From positions 33,097,831 through 33,161,830 of the forward strand of contig LS997567.1 of NCBI GenBank assembly GCA_000469685.2: a stretch of DNA of 64,000 bases, in the 5' to 3' direction. The notes below the pieces were generated by a model. The model saw only the letters and a program-made list of their open reading frames with translations. It ran no database searches and was not told the origin of the DNA. This document shows, piece by piece, positions 12,430-23,400 of this stretch (the first letter of the stretch is position 1; each line of letters opens with the position of its first letter). This stretch comes from Haemonchus contortus (lineage: Eukaryota > Nematoda > Chromadorea > Rhabditida > Trichostrongylidae). The position numbers and the translations under genes are program-made.

Positions 12430-13560
12430 GATTCGCGAGTGTCGTTTGGCTGCTCTACGAACGCTGGCGGACGACTTGGAAGAGGACGTTAAGTTGAAGC
12501 TAGACCGAGGAGTGACACTGCATGACTGCGATATACGCCAAATGGCTTTGAAAATCAACAGGGAATGATCGCTAGTCGCGAATTTCAAAGCTGGACACCG
12601 GTGGATTTAAGAGTTCAAAAGAAGATGCGGACTGGTCTCCAGGCGTATCACCACCTTTTGCTCTAGTAAGAGTTTTCAAAACAGAGCGATCCCGCAGATG
12701 CTGGAAACCTTGTGAGCGAATTGAAAAAATGTAATGAATAAGATCATTAGTACACTTTTCTGAAGTTTTTTTGGATGATACGTTGGTTGAACCCGTCAGT
12801 TTATAGAGATGGAAAAATGGCCATTAAATGCAGTGTGCAACACCACCAGAGCCGGTTCTTGAAAGAAATGCACACTTTACGATCGTTAGCTTTGAGAGGC
12901 TCGAAAAAGGTAGGAGGGGCCGTTCAGTCTGTCTCCGCTACCACCCACTCTTTCACAGTTATGCCTTGCCTTTTCGCCGATGGCCACCTAGGCAGGAAGC
13001 TGTTCGTGGTGATTCAGGTCTGCGATAAAAGTTTCTGCACTTTAACAGGAACCCACTGGCGAGTTCTCAAGAAGGAGAGTCTCCCATGCTAGGAATGGAG
13101 GTTCGGGCGAGTAGAACGCACATGATGAGCAAGCAACTGATGTTGGAGTGGGTTCGATCATGCGTGGCTGCTCCGGACTCCCCCCCCCCCCCCCCCTCAA
13201 CCTCAATGTTGTTGCTGGTGTACTCTTGGACTGAATCAAGGATCATGAAGCAACCCAGTCGCCACTACCTTCACGGAACCAGTTGGAGGTGGTGAACATC
13301 CCAGCTGGTACGAGGTTGATACGGCCGCTGAACGTCTATTTCTTTTTGCCATTCGAAAATATGTACAAACGTACCACCTCATACGTATTAGCTCATGATC
13401 TCAAGTATAGCGTGTATAATCGCGATCCAATTCTTTGATTACTGTCCCTCGTATACTTCCAATTCTGTGCTCCTAGGTTTAAAAGTTTCTCTCTCACTCA
13501 TGGCACGCTGCCGGCTTTCTGAGCACACATCGAGGTGATTTTGAGACATCTACACAGTTC
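12430..13560 (+). pseudogene. CENP-B/Tc5-type DDE transposase pseudogene
   Basis: Several frames read as a transposase with a CENP-B-type DNA-binding domain (EDVKLKLDRGVTLHDCDI, then a wH-like FKAGHRWI...SRRITTF, 12490-12655) and a DDE_1-type catalytic core (SRFLKEMHTLRSLALRGSKK, VSATTHSFTVMPCLFADG, 12850-13010; SKQLMLEWVRSC, MLLLVYSWT, 13125-13235; NIPAG...YFFLPFENMYKRT, 13300-13370; VLAHDLKYSVYNRD, 13385-13425). Frame changes occur repeatedly, and a run of about 16 C at 13181 interrupts it. The catalytic Asp normally before SW(T) appears changed (VYSWT). These enzymes cut and paste Tc5/pogo-class elements in the nucleus. The 3' flank (13560-14130) is shared with a deleted copy at 40.3-41.4 kb. 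Confidence 0.8.
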
Positions 13561-14130
13561 TGCTTTCCATCTGGTGTAGTGATTGTGAAGTGACAGCCTG
13601 CGGTGAAATTATTTTATTCGTTGCGCTCGTGGTGAAAAACATGTTTAAAACACTTCGCGCTAGATTATCACATCTGCTTAAAATAGGTAAAAGTTATCCA
13701 ACAGTGAATTTGAAATGTATAACAACGAGAATAGAATTTTTGTAAAGTTGGTGGTTGGGTGTCTGACTGACTCGCTTTCAGCAACTAAAAAGTCGCTGAA
13801 GGTGCTAGAACTAACATAAAAAGATTTTTACAACTTGGAGGGGAAAGTCCTACACAATGCAAGAACGCCGTCGCCCACCAAACCCGATCCTTGGTGCCAT
13901 GCCTATGAAGCGTCACGCTTACCTCCACTCCAAACTGCCACTGCTGGGTTGCCGGCGACCATGTATTTTGTGCTTTCCCCTGTTGAGCGCTCACCGGAGA
14001 CCACCTTCACAACTTCGTTCAGAAAATCGTTCGGCAGATTTTGAATGCAGATTTGAAATCAGCATCAAAAAATACGCTCAGAATTGTAGGTCTCATTTCA
14101 AATGACCACTTCGACTTGGGAGATAGGAAT
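13560..14130 (+). repeat. 3' non-coding end of the Tc5-type element
   Basis: This stretch matches, in reverse orientation, 40330-40905 over its whole length (for example TGGTGTAGTGATTGTGAAG, and the GGTTGCCGGCGACCATGTAT block), and its end (about 14050-14115) matches the inverted terminal repeat seen at 41342-41410. The short open frames here (13835-14044, 13857-14105) are repeat sequence, not genes. Confidence 0.75.
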
Positions 14131-14430
14131 GAGGAGAATTCATCGAAATTTAATGGGTCACGAAAGCGTGCCTCAATCGTACCCTCCCAAGGAAAATGCT
14201 CTCGTTATATATCGCCAAGAAAGCTGTCGCACAAGAGTTCCTAAGTAGTGTTTGAACCAGTACACGGAGCACGGATTCGTTTTTTTCAGGGCGGCTAGGA
14301 AAATACACCTCCAGAAACTACTGCTGATTCCACACGACCTCAACACATCCAAATCTTGAATAAAATAGTGGAATTGTTAAGATTGCAGTTCCCAAGAACA
14401 TTTTCGTTCGGGCACTTAAAGCCTCTGAAG

Positions 14431-14634
14431 AAACGAAGAACTCACTTCAACACGGCACCGCAAACGTACAATGTCATTCCATCACTGTTTTTCTGACAGG
14501 TGATTGCTCAGAATTAGATGCATTCTAGATTGAAACGAGGAACTCACTTCAACACGGCACCGCAAACGTACAATGTCATTCCATCACTGCTTTTCTGACA
14601 GGTGATTGCTCAGAGTTAGATGCATTCTAGATTA
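14431..14634. repeat. Direct tandem duplication, 2 x 102 bp
   Basis: Two adjacent copies beginning AAACGAAGAACTCACTTCAA differ at only a few bases and end in GATGCATTCTAGATT. The near identity suggests a recent duplication. No coding content is visible. Confidence 0.95.
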
Positions 14635-15060
14635 CCAGTTGCAATTTGATAGACGACGCAAGTACATATGTAAGCAGTAACAACGCTACTGTCATCCTAC
14701 CGATCGGATCGAAAACCGCACGGGTTGCAGGCGTGCTTCAAGAGCGCAATTGTTAGATCATAGGGAGGGGGCATGATGACAACTGCCGTTTTTCAACGGA
14801 GTTATGAGTTTTCGGTAATAGTTCTGGCACACGGCGCACCCACCCAGATGGTTTGCCACTTTTAATTCGCAGCCTCTAACCACTCCCTCAAGCTTCTGGA
14901 ATGCTATGGGACGAAGTTATGAATTTCTGACCACAGCCCTGGAGCTATGCGCGGTCTTCCCAACCCTCAAGAGCCGGTCTAGCAAACATAGAGCGACGCA
15001 GTAAAGGCCATCCTGCTGTGTGCAAAAGAAAACACTGGGTGGGACGCGGGTGAGCTCAGA
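14635..15060. other. Spacer with degenerate GC-unit remnants
   Basis: At 14770-14960 there are two diverged units of the type ACGxAGTTATGAxTTT plus a CGCACCCACCC block, related to the Helitron-like internal repeats. The same type of remnant reappears at 16600-16700, on the far side of the LINE. No gene is visible. Confidence 0.45.
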
Positions 15061-15079
15061 GGACACTAGACAGCATGGT

Positions 15080-16230
15080 TCAGAAACGATGAAATCCATC
15101 GAGTTGTGAGGCAGAAAAAAAGCCGCTTACAAACACTGACAAAAAGACGCGTACTCCCAAAGACCTAGCTGCTTGCAGAAGTTGAAAAGACTTGTCAAGG
15201 CTGCTGTAGTGAAGGCAAAGAACAGCCGAAGAGCTCAATGCCTTATACGAAAAGCTCGATGGCCGAGGAGAGAAGTTCGACCTCTGGCTGGCCAGAGCAC
15301 GGCACCGTGCTAATTGAGACATCCGGGTGGAGAAGTCCGTAAAAAACAGCGAGGGTGCAATTTCGAGGAAACCCGGCGAAGTCAAGCGTGATGAAAAGAA
15401 TACCTCGACAGGCTTTTAGTGAAGAATTTCACCATGAATACAGCCCCCAAATTGAAGCAACATCTGTCCTATCGCACTTTGAGCAGGGGATGATGTGCGT
15501 AGGGAAAACGGGAAGATGAAGGCTGGCGACCCAACTGGTCTGAACAGATTCCCCATCGAGGCATGGAAGGCAAGAGGACATGGGATTAGGTGGCTCAAGC
15601 GATTCAACACCGTGACCATTGAAGGAACTACCCCGGATGCGTAGAAGAGCAGTAATATCTTTCACAATACAGAGGGGTGATGTGATGGACTGTTCTAGCT
15701 CCCGAAGGATCAAGCGAACTGCAGAACACGACGAAACTGTACGAGCGGCTAGTCGACACAAGACTGACAGAATTGGTTCCGATTTCACAGGAGCCGTATG
15801 GCTTCATGCCAAAAAGATGCCTACAACAGATGCCGTCTCCATAGCTAGACAAGTGATGGAGAAGTATCGAGAGGACCGTAAACCCTGCTTCCTAGCCCTC
15901 CTCGATCTAGAGAAGACATTTGACGGTATACCCAGAACAGCCCCCTGGAGAGCGTCCGAGGAAGAAACGTTCTGGAACACCTGAGCTTTGATCAAGGACA
16001 TGCACGATGAGTCCATAACTAACGTCCGCACCCTTCAAGGCGTAACAGCAGCCATAGACGTCACGGTTGGGGTACATCAAGGAACAGCCACAAGCCCGTT
16101 TCCCCGACTGCATCGCTCTTATAGCGGAGGGTAAGGAAGAGCTCAAGACAAGCTGCAGAAATGACTAAAAGTTCCAGCGGAGAATGGGCTCCGGCTGAAG
16201 ACGGCTGGACGTGAAAAAGACCAAGTTTCA
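15080..16230 (+). pseudogene. Non-LTR retrotransposon (LINE) reverse-transcriptase pseudogene
   Basis: Fragments in three frames make up a LINE pol: ALYEKLDGRGEKFDLWLARA (about 15235-15295), a KPGEVK linker (about 15370), PTGLNRFPIEAWKARG (about 15530-15585), then RT palm pieces ARQVMEKYREDRKPC and LLDLEKTFD (motif A, 15845-15925), a SITNVRTLQG block and VGVHQGTA-SP (motif B, about 16070-16100). The YADD motif is not recognisable. Many stops and shifts make it inactive. It is flanked on both sides by remnants of the GC-rich tandem unit and followed by a GA-rich tract. Confidence 0.8.
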
Positions 16231-16590
16231 GGGAGAAAAAGACCAAATAAGAAGAAAGAAGAAAGAAACAAGAAGGAAGAAAGAAGAAGAAGAAGGAGAA
16301 GGTGAAGAAGGAGATTATGAAGAAGAAGCATAAGAAGAAGGAAGGAAGATGGAAGAAGGAAAAAGGAAAAGGAAGAATAAGAAGGAAGTAGTAGGAAGAA
16401 AGAAGAAATAAGAAAGAAGAAAAAAGAAAGAAGAAAGAAGAAAGAAGAAAGAAGAAATAAGAAATGAGGAAGAAGGAAGAATAAGAAGGAAGTAGTAAGA
16501 AGAAAGAAGAAGGAAGAAGAAGGAAGAAGAAGAAGGAGAAGGTGAAGAAGAAGATTATGAAGAAGAACAAGAAGAAGAAAGAGCCCTGCC
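16230..16590. repeat. GA-rich (GAAGAA-type) low-complexity tract
   Basis: This is an almost pure purine stretch on the plus strand. The block GAGAAGGTGAAGAAGGAGAT recurs about 248 bases later with one change, so the tract seems to have grown by a segmental duplication. The poly-Phe/Leu frames on the minus strand (16061-16570) are artefacts. Confidence 0.9.
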
Positions 16591-16599
16591 CGGTATAAA

Positions 16600-17353
16600 A
16601 ATTTTGTTACCCTACTTCCGATAGCCTCTAATTTTTTCCTGATTCTAGAACGTTTCTAAACAAAGTTACGAATTTTTGTGAATGCGCCTCTCACAGGGAA
16701 GCACGCACCGCTGAGTTCACAAGCGCTCTGTTGTTCTTCCCCTATGGTAGAACTGTCTGACTCTCAACCCAATCTCTTCTACTGCTCCTTCGGGTAATAC
16801 AGAATTGCGAGACAGGCAGACGCGGGCGCTTTATATTAACTAAGGATTCTGGAGGGCTATGTGAGAGGCTTAGTTTTGGCAAACCTCCACGCCGTTCCCT
16901 GGACCTATTACTTAGTTGTTTATTTGGACAGTTACAATCGTAGAAAGGGCAATGTCGGGCAATCGTACTCTCGACGAACAGTGCGGCGAATCGAACGTTC
17001 GAGATGAGCTTGCCAGCCATGCAATCGTCACTAACTCATTCTCGAAATGGAGCAATAAGCTAAGGTGCTTTTATAGGAAAGTGACCATCAGAGATCTCCA
17101 TCTATCTTATCTATGTCAATGATCTTCATGAAACGAAAACCAGCAGAGTAACTTGACCAAGAGACGAGGTAAATTGCCAGGAAGGATTGGAGAACCGTTC
17201 TTCTTCAGAGCGTGGATGAAATTTTAGAGAACGATACAAGCCCCCAGCCAAGCAGCATTCCGATCCTACCGGGTCAGTTAAACGATACCTCAGTCGTCCG
17301 ACAAGATAAAGGCATCGACTCGTTCGCCAGCTGTCACCGCAAATAATTGCATG
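16600..17353. other. No supported gene
   Basis: It begins with one degenerate GC-repeat unit (CTAGAACGTTTCTAAACAAAG, about 16645-16665). The open frames at 16742-17020 (minus) and 17126-17452 (minus) have no recognisable domain. Confidence 0.35.
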
Positions 17354-18549
17354 AGCCTCTTTCGGCCGCAAGATTTGCTCCGGCACGGCCGTGGCAAATT
17401 GCCAAGCTTTTTCGCTGCGGGAACCCCGCTGGCCAAATGCCAGTGTTCCCACAGCGAAAAGCTGGGGATACGGTATGCTGACTATGCGAAGAAGTTTAGT
17501 AAGGGAAAGTTCACCAAGAAGAGGGACATTTTCGAACCATATACATTAATACTTCAAAAACATTCTCATTTTTAGCAAACACTAGCACAGTTGGGTGATT
17601 TTTTCAATACTCTTGGCAGTGTCACGCGGTCAGCCTTGTATCAGAAAGTATAGTTCGGTGAAAATGTAGTTAGGGTAGGCCAGCGCCCTTCTGAATTACT
17701 GATAGTAGAGAAAGAGATGCTCCTTACTTGTTCTTCGAGATGCTTTTTAACCAAGAGTATTGTTCTACCTAACTTCAAGAGAGGGAGGGGTGCTCTGAGG
17801 TGGGTGAGATAGTTATCTCGTGCAAAAAGCTGGGTTGAGATAAAAATTGAACGTCCAACTAGGTCACCCAACCCGGAGCTCCTCCCCTTCCTAAAATTAG
17901 TAAAAAAAATACTCAGTAATAACATAAAAAAGTCATAAACATGCGCACAAGATGCCTTAAAATTCCCAAAGCTCTCCTACTGTTTTAAAGAAAATTGAAC
18001 AAATTACAAAGGTATTAATTACTACTGCATGATGAGATTTCGGATGTCCGGTTTCTTCAAACAAAGTTCATCAACAACAACAAGGTATTTTTCCCTTTGC
18101 CACCCCTTCCTTTCGAGGTGACCACTGGCTTTTCCACGACGAGGGAATTATGGCATTGCCGCTTCTTACGAAGACGTTCCATTCCATTTTACCATTCCCA
18201 TCGACCCCGTAGTATTTCAATACAGCGAGCTAGACCTTCACTTGAGCTTGATTTTCTTGGGGGTTGTGTATACTATCTTCTCTTCTTGGCTTCGCGAGAT
18301 GGCTCAGAGACAAATGAAGAGTAGACACTATTTCAACCTCATCATCGTCCGAGAGCAGACGACCGGTGTAGACCGTACCCAATTCTTGCTCAACTTTTCC
18401 TTACTAAACTTCATTCACCTAGTCCGTACACCGTATCCCGGGCTTCTCGCTGTGGAAACCACTGGCACTTTGCCAACCGAAGTTCCCGTAGCGAAAAGCT
18501 GGCAATTTGCCACGGCCGTGCCGGAGCAAATCTTGCGGCCGCCTCTTTC
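17354..18549. mobile_element. Inverted-repeat element with about 125-bp arms that themselves fold
   Basis: The left arm (17354-17476) and right arm (18425-18549) are imperfect reverse complements, both containing GCAAGATTTGCTCCGGCACG and its inverse. Each arm also holds an internal hairpin (AGCTTTTTCGCTGCGGGAAC pairing with GTTCCCACAGCGAAAAGCT in the left arm). The middle (17640-17935) carries an unrelated repeat found again at 56990-57340. No transposase frame is seen. It may be a foldback element, but no clear target duplication is visible. Confidence 0.6.
17640..17935 (-). repeat. Dispersed repeat, copy 1 (partner at 56990-57340)
   Basis: On the minus strand it has CCAGCTTTTTGCACGAGATA followed by a TATCTC-CCCACC block and the GGAGCTCCGGGTTGGGTGA region. 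The 57-kb copy has the same order of blocks. Function and class are unknown to me. Confidence 0.6.
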
Positions 18550-19464
18550 ACATTCAAAACGTCACTAGTATTCTGCATCAAACTCGAATACAAGATCTCA
18601 AAGGCGGGACTTATCAACGCCGGGAAGCTTTGAAAATCATAATTTTAGTTCGAAATTTTAGTTTTAATTTCGGTTTGATTTCAATCTGTGGAAGTCTATG
18701 TAGGAAAATGAGCTGTGAAAGCGCAACGGAGGCTACTGCTGGGTAAGCTATGCAATCTAGAGCACATCTCGAACAAAGACGTACCAACGCCGGGAAATGG
18801 GTGGGTCATTTTTATGGGGATTAACGGCGGACTTCAAGGAAGAACCCTTGTGACAGAAATCCCTGTCAAACAGACACATAGGCTAGAAACCTTGTCTATA
18901 AACATAAGTCTGAAGCAAAAAGAGTTTGTAATCATATTTCTTTGCAGTACTTCCTCAGCGATCAGATACCCGCCCTGCTTATAAGAAAATCACAGGAGTC
19001 AAAGAAGAGAATGAAACACGTTTATTACAGTAAAAGGAGAAAATTGAAACTTTCAGGTTACCTTTCTTTCATTCTACACTTCGTGGCCTGGGAAAATTTC
19101 AGCTTTTTTAGATTTTCCAGCTGATTTCGGCGTTCATCTCGTGGCAGCAGGATAACTCCTCGATCTCTTGCAGCGGTCTGAAAATAGGATCAGGAATCTT
19201 TTCCGCCTAGTACCTACCAAGGAATGACAGAAGATTCACTGTTTACCGTCAATTTACAAAAAACGTCTTTTAAAAAAAACTAGTCGGATCGCCACCCCTG
19301 ACGCCGGGTTCTCCTCCTTCTCGTGTTTTTGGCCGTGTGGGACGGCGTAGTCCACATGTAGACTGCAGTTGTATTTTTTAATTTATTCATTTGTATTTCC
19401 ACTTTTTAACAATCTTTCCCTTCGAAACATTGAATCAGGCCTGGATGAAACTACACACTACATG
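18550..19464. other. Spacer; piggyBac 3' flank
   Basis: No gene is recognised. TCCACATGTAGACTGCAGTT at 19351-19370 closely matches a subterminal block of the TTAA-flanked MITE at 31611-31630, suggesting that this is the 3' flank of the adjacent piggyBac-like pseudogene. Confidence 0.45.
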
Positions 19465-20109
19465 GTCCCAGGAAATCTTCTGGTTTTGAGATTCTAAAGT
19501 TTTGAGATTTTGTTTTCTCTAAGGGGTACATTACCTGTGGTGAATTCTTCGTTCGTTGAACAACTTCAAAAGATGTGATATTTTGAAAATGCGGTCGTCA
19601 TAAGCATTTTCGCTATTATCGACAAAATGGAAAGCTCGTAAAAGCTCTCAGAAACGATTTCTGGTAATGTCTGAACTCATAATTGAGTGACCACTAGACC
19701 GAGTGCTGGCTCTCAAGACAAATAGTTTCTCGAAGTAGGTATTCCTACCAGACCCATTTGAAGGCACATTTTCCGTTGTTGATTCCCGTAAATGTGTTTC
19801 CAACTGCGACAACTTTGCATTGTTATGCCAGTTGACTTCTGCTATATTCAAATCCATAATATTGTTGTCCAAGAATAATTCGAAGTTATCGATCTGGTTT
19901 GTACAAATCAAGACATCATATACGCCGTAGTCCTCATCGAGAGTGTTCCTCATCGATAGTGTATCATATTGTTCAATTCCGCTTAATCAAAAATCGACAT
20001 TGCCCGAGAGAAGAGCATAAGCTGCGTCGTCCTCATCTTTTACCTGCTCCTCTTCAGAATCGATCAGTAGCTGACCAGACGAGTTTTGCATACCATTATC
20101 GCTAGCCAT
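19465..20109 (-). pseudogene. piggyBac-like transposase, N-terminal half, with stops
   Basis: An ATG at 20109 opens an acidic N-terminus (SEEEQVKDEDD), as is usual for piggyBac-type enzymes, which excise and insert precisely at TTAA. A stop follows at about 19988. Then come ELFLDNNIMDLN, SIMSSDITRNRF, a stop, and ELLRAFHFVDNSENAYDDRI (about 19650-19590), typical of the region just before the DDE core; KISHLLKLFNERR follows and the frame decays at about 19480. The catalytic core is missing. A Helitron-like element begins 28 bp upstream (20137). The superfamily call is from recognised motifs. Confidence 0.75.
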
Positions 20110-20136
20110 AACCTATATTTGTGTATTCAGACAAAA

Positions 20137-21627
20137 CCAGGCAGAAGCTCGTGTGGCTCCGTCCCTCATGGCTAGAGCCCCCAACGCATGCTATCGCGTG
20201 CGCTGGGGGCTCTAGCCATGAGGGGCGGAGCCACGAGCTTCTGATTTTCACTATAGACCTTTATCATCTGAGCCTCTTCCCTGACACTTCTGTAGCGGCC
20301 ACCATTTTTCGAGATGTGAAATGGGGGAGTGTATGTGGCCATGAAGAGTACTCCGGTGTATCCAAATCAAATACCTTCGCAGTCCATGTAGTCGAAGAAA
20401 CTGTGTAGTTTGGGCTGTGTGTGGCCATGAACTCCAACTTTGAAAGTACTGCCCCTTTGGGTAGTTCTAGGGATTTACACGTTTCTACAGGGTACGCACC
20501 TGTGCGGCCGGGGTCATTGTAGAATTTGATCTTGCATAGGAGGGACTTCTGTGTGTCGAATCATGGATAATAAATTTTGAAAAATTATAGCCTAATTTTT
20601 GAAAAAGTGTGGTGGTATCTCCTAGTTGTACACCTATGTGGTCAGGGCTGGTGTGAAGGGCAGATGTGTAAATTTTTGATCTCAGCCTAGTCCCCCTCTT
20701 TGCAAGCCCCACCGCTTCAGGCTTCGAACCAATTGCTTTTACTACCTCCAGACACCTTTTCCCTGCGTTGTAAAACGCACCTGAAAAAACTCAATAATTT
20801 CGATGTAAGACCCGCCCACTTCTGGGATCTGACCACATTTGTTCCACTACATCTTACCACTTTTTTCGCGCATCCCACAGAGTTTCTGAGTAGAGTTATA
20901 AATTTTTGTCTGGGCCCCACCCATCTATGGGATTTGATCACATCTGTTCTTTTACACCTTAACACCTTATTGCCGCATCCCAGAACGTTTCTGATCAGAG
21001 TTATGAATTTTTGTTCTAAGCTCCGTCCACTTTAGTGCCAACCCCGCCCACTTCGAGGATTTGACCATATTTGTTCCATTACCTCTATCCAATTGTTTAC
21101 CGCATTCCAGAACGATTTCAAGCAAAGTTACATTCATTTTTGAAAGGTGGCTTTCGTCTCAACGCACGCCCCGCCTATCGGGTGCAGGTCTTCGCTAAGC
21201 TTACGCATGCCCAGCACGCATAAGGCCCCGCTCACTCTTTTTATTTTCCCGGCCTCTGCGCCTTAATTGAATCGAGTTATGAATACACCTGAAAAGTACC
21301 GCCCATTTCAAGAGAACTCCGCCCACAGCAGGTGGATGTCCTCCAACTGGTTTGTTGCCCACTCCTCACCTTTGCTCATTTTGCCAGGTGTCTTGACTTT
21401 CTCGGGGCCAAAATAATATGTTTAGCTCTTCACACAGCCCATTCCGGCACTTGCCTTGCCCCCCGTGGGTCGTATGTGCTCTGTCGATACTATTTCAGCC
21501 CCCACCCATCCCAAACTTATCCCCACCTCTAAGGTGTTTTCTCCGGTGAACTGCGTGACACACATACATACATATATACATACAAGCAAACAGACAAACT
21601 AAACTTGTGGATTATCTATAATAAGGA
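20137..21627 (-). mobile_element. Helitron-like non-autonomous element, copy A
   Basis: Read on the minus strand it starts TCCTTATTATAGATAATCCA after an A (21627), passes TGTCTGTTTGCTTGTATG and a very short ATGT tract (about 21565-21590), TCACCGGAGAAAACACC, a conserved body with TATTCATAACTCGATTCAA, then about 4 tandem 120-bp units with CCGCCCAC cores (20800-21130), and ends in CCTGG followed by T (20137). These termini fit Helitron rules. Unlike copies B and C, its 3' end carries a long palindrome (20143-20243). No protein is encoded; movement would need a Rep-helicase in trans, such as that of the Helitron decayed at 26-35 kb (inference). Confidence 0.65.
20143..20243. repeat. Near-perfect 101-bp palindrome
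   Basis: Arms of about 46 bp start with AGAAGCTCGTG and end with CACGAGCTTCT around a centre near CATGCTATCGCGTGC. Only one arm exists in the sister copies at 36.8 and 48.7 kb, so the terminus has been inverted and duplicated here. Confidence 0.9.
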
Positions 21628-22345
21628 TAAGGATCGAAAACTGCCTAGTCGAAATTCAAAAAAAATGTCATGCTGGACCATGCAGCCCACATGAAGGCTG
21701 CAGTCGCGAGCGGACGAAAAGCGCGTCGGCGCTCGCGACTGCTCGCTCGCGGCGCTTTCCCAGCCAAACGTGGTTGTCGTCAATGGGTTACACTGCATCC
21801 CTACCAAATTTCAACGCCCCACTCCGTATCGACAGTTTTCGTGGACGCCCTGTCCCAGTGAGCGGAGTTCAGTCATGTCACTCGTTATCAGCGTTCCCAA
21901 GCTGGCGCCTGTAGCCGTGTCAACTTTAAACACTGAATATCCAGATTAACAATTTCTGTGCACTCCCTGCCCCGTGCGGGCGGAGTTTACCTCTGATCGT
22001 GAGACCAATCATAAGGATTCCCATGCTGCCGCACACATAGGGAATAGGAATAGTGAATCCCAATCGGACATTTATTTTGCGCACGCCCCATCCCCTGAAA
22101 GTGGAGCCGACCACACACAACCACTTGCACACGACACACAGATACGGAGACACATGCACTGGCAATTCGTCTGTTATGATTTTTGAATGCATACGTTGAA
22201 AGTTCCTCTCAAAACAATTTTTCCAGAGAGAAAGATGGTTGCTGTGAGTTAAAGATGCTAAAGGGTTCAACACCACTCTTCGTCACTCACCAAGGGCAAA
22301 TTCCTTCGAATTCTCAGACGCAGCAGATGCATCATCCTACCACAT
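21628..22345. other. Spacer with a GC hairpin
   Basis: The inverted repeat GCAGTCGCGAGCG / CGCTCGCGACTGC (21701-21713 and 21731-21743) could form a 13-bp stem with a 17-base loop. CAGCCCACATGAAGGCTGCAG just before it resembles the piggyBac-type subterminal block. No gene is recognised. Confidence 0.45.
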
Positions 22346-23400
22346 ATAACGCGCTAAGTGAGTGTGTGTGCGTGTGTGTGTGGTGCGTGTAAGTATGTGT
22401 GCGGCCGGAAACTCATAACTCCTGTACCCGTGGACTTAAAGCGTTCAAACCTGGTAGGAGTACAGGCGGCAGGATGGGAACACTTATGGCGAGTGGTAGA
22501 ACTAAACTCCGCCAACAATGGGCGGGTTTGAGCGGAAGATCATAATTCCCGTTCCCGTGGAACCAGAACGTTGAAATTTGGTAGGAGCACAGACGACAGG
22601 ATGTGAACGTTTATGGTGGGTGGCGGAGCCGGACTCCGCCTTCAGGAGCCGGAACTTGCGGAAAAATGCCAAAATGGACCTAGAGCATTTAAATTTGGCA
22701 GAAGAGCAGGAAACAGGGTCAACACTTATGATGTCAGGATTAGACTCCGCCGTATAGAGGCAGGGCGATAGCAAAAAAGTGTTGACTGATTTGTTGATCC
22801 TGCCCACAGTGAGCAGGGCATGAGCGAAAGTGTTATTTGGACCTAGAGCACTCGAATCCGGTAGGAGTGCAGGGGGCACGATAGGAACACTGACGCTAGG
22901 TGACAAGTCGAGACTCCGCCGAAAGTGGGCTGGGAGTTAGCTGAAAAGTGCTAGTTTCAACCCAGAGCACTTAAATTTGGTAGAAGTGCAGGAAATAGGG
23001 TAAACACTTATGATGGGTGTCAGGATTAGACTCCGCCCAAAATGAGCGGGGCATTAGCGAAAAAGTCAAATTTGGACTTAGAGCACTCGAATTCGGTAAA
23101 AATGCAGGAGGCAGGATGGAAACAATGATGATAGGTTTGACAAAGGAATGATAGGTGGCAAACAAGGTCCTAGAGAGGAGGGGCGTGAGCAGAAATGTTA
23201 ATTTGGACCTAGAGCTTCCGAACTCGGCAGGAGTGCAGGAGGCAGGATGGGAGCACCGATGGTGGGTGTCAGGACTAGATTTCGCCCAAAGTGGGCAGGG
23301 CACAAGCGAGAAAGTGTAATTCGAACCTAGAGCACTCGAACTAGGTAGGAGTGCAGGAGGCAAGATGGGAACACTAGAGAGGGTGTGGAAACTGATTCCA
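22346..23400. repeat. GT tract plus GC-rich tandem array of 115-130-bp units
   Basis: A short (GT)n tract (22355-22400) precedes roughly eight units sharing GGAGTGCAGGAGGCAGGATGG-like and GACTCCGCC(CA) blocks and the phrase CTAGAGCACTCGAA. Spacing between GACTCCGCC blocks is 115-128 bases. The open frames on the minus strand (22502-22906, 22971-23363) are repeat-encoded. Confidence 0.8.

Noticed and set aside
13835..14105. Short conserved protein shared with 40366-40611
   Set aside because: The similarity is at DNA level across the whole transposon end, including non-coding parts, so the shared frame is not evidence of coding.
16061..16570. Phe/Leu-rich membrane-like protein on the minus strand
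   Set aside because: It is the complement of a GA-rich low-complexity tract with an internal duplication, without start context or homology.
22502..23363. Proline/serine-rich repeat protein on the minus strand
   Set aside because: The frames follow the 115-130-bp non-coding tandem units, whose lengths are not multiples of three.
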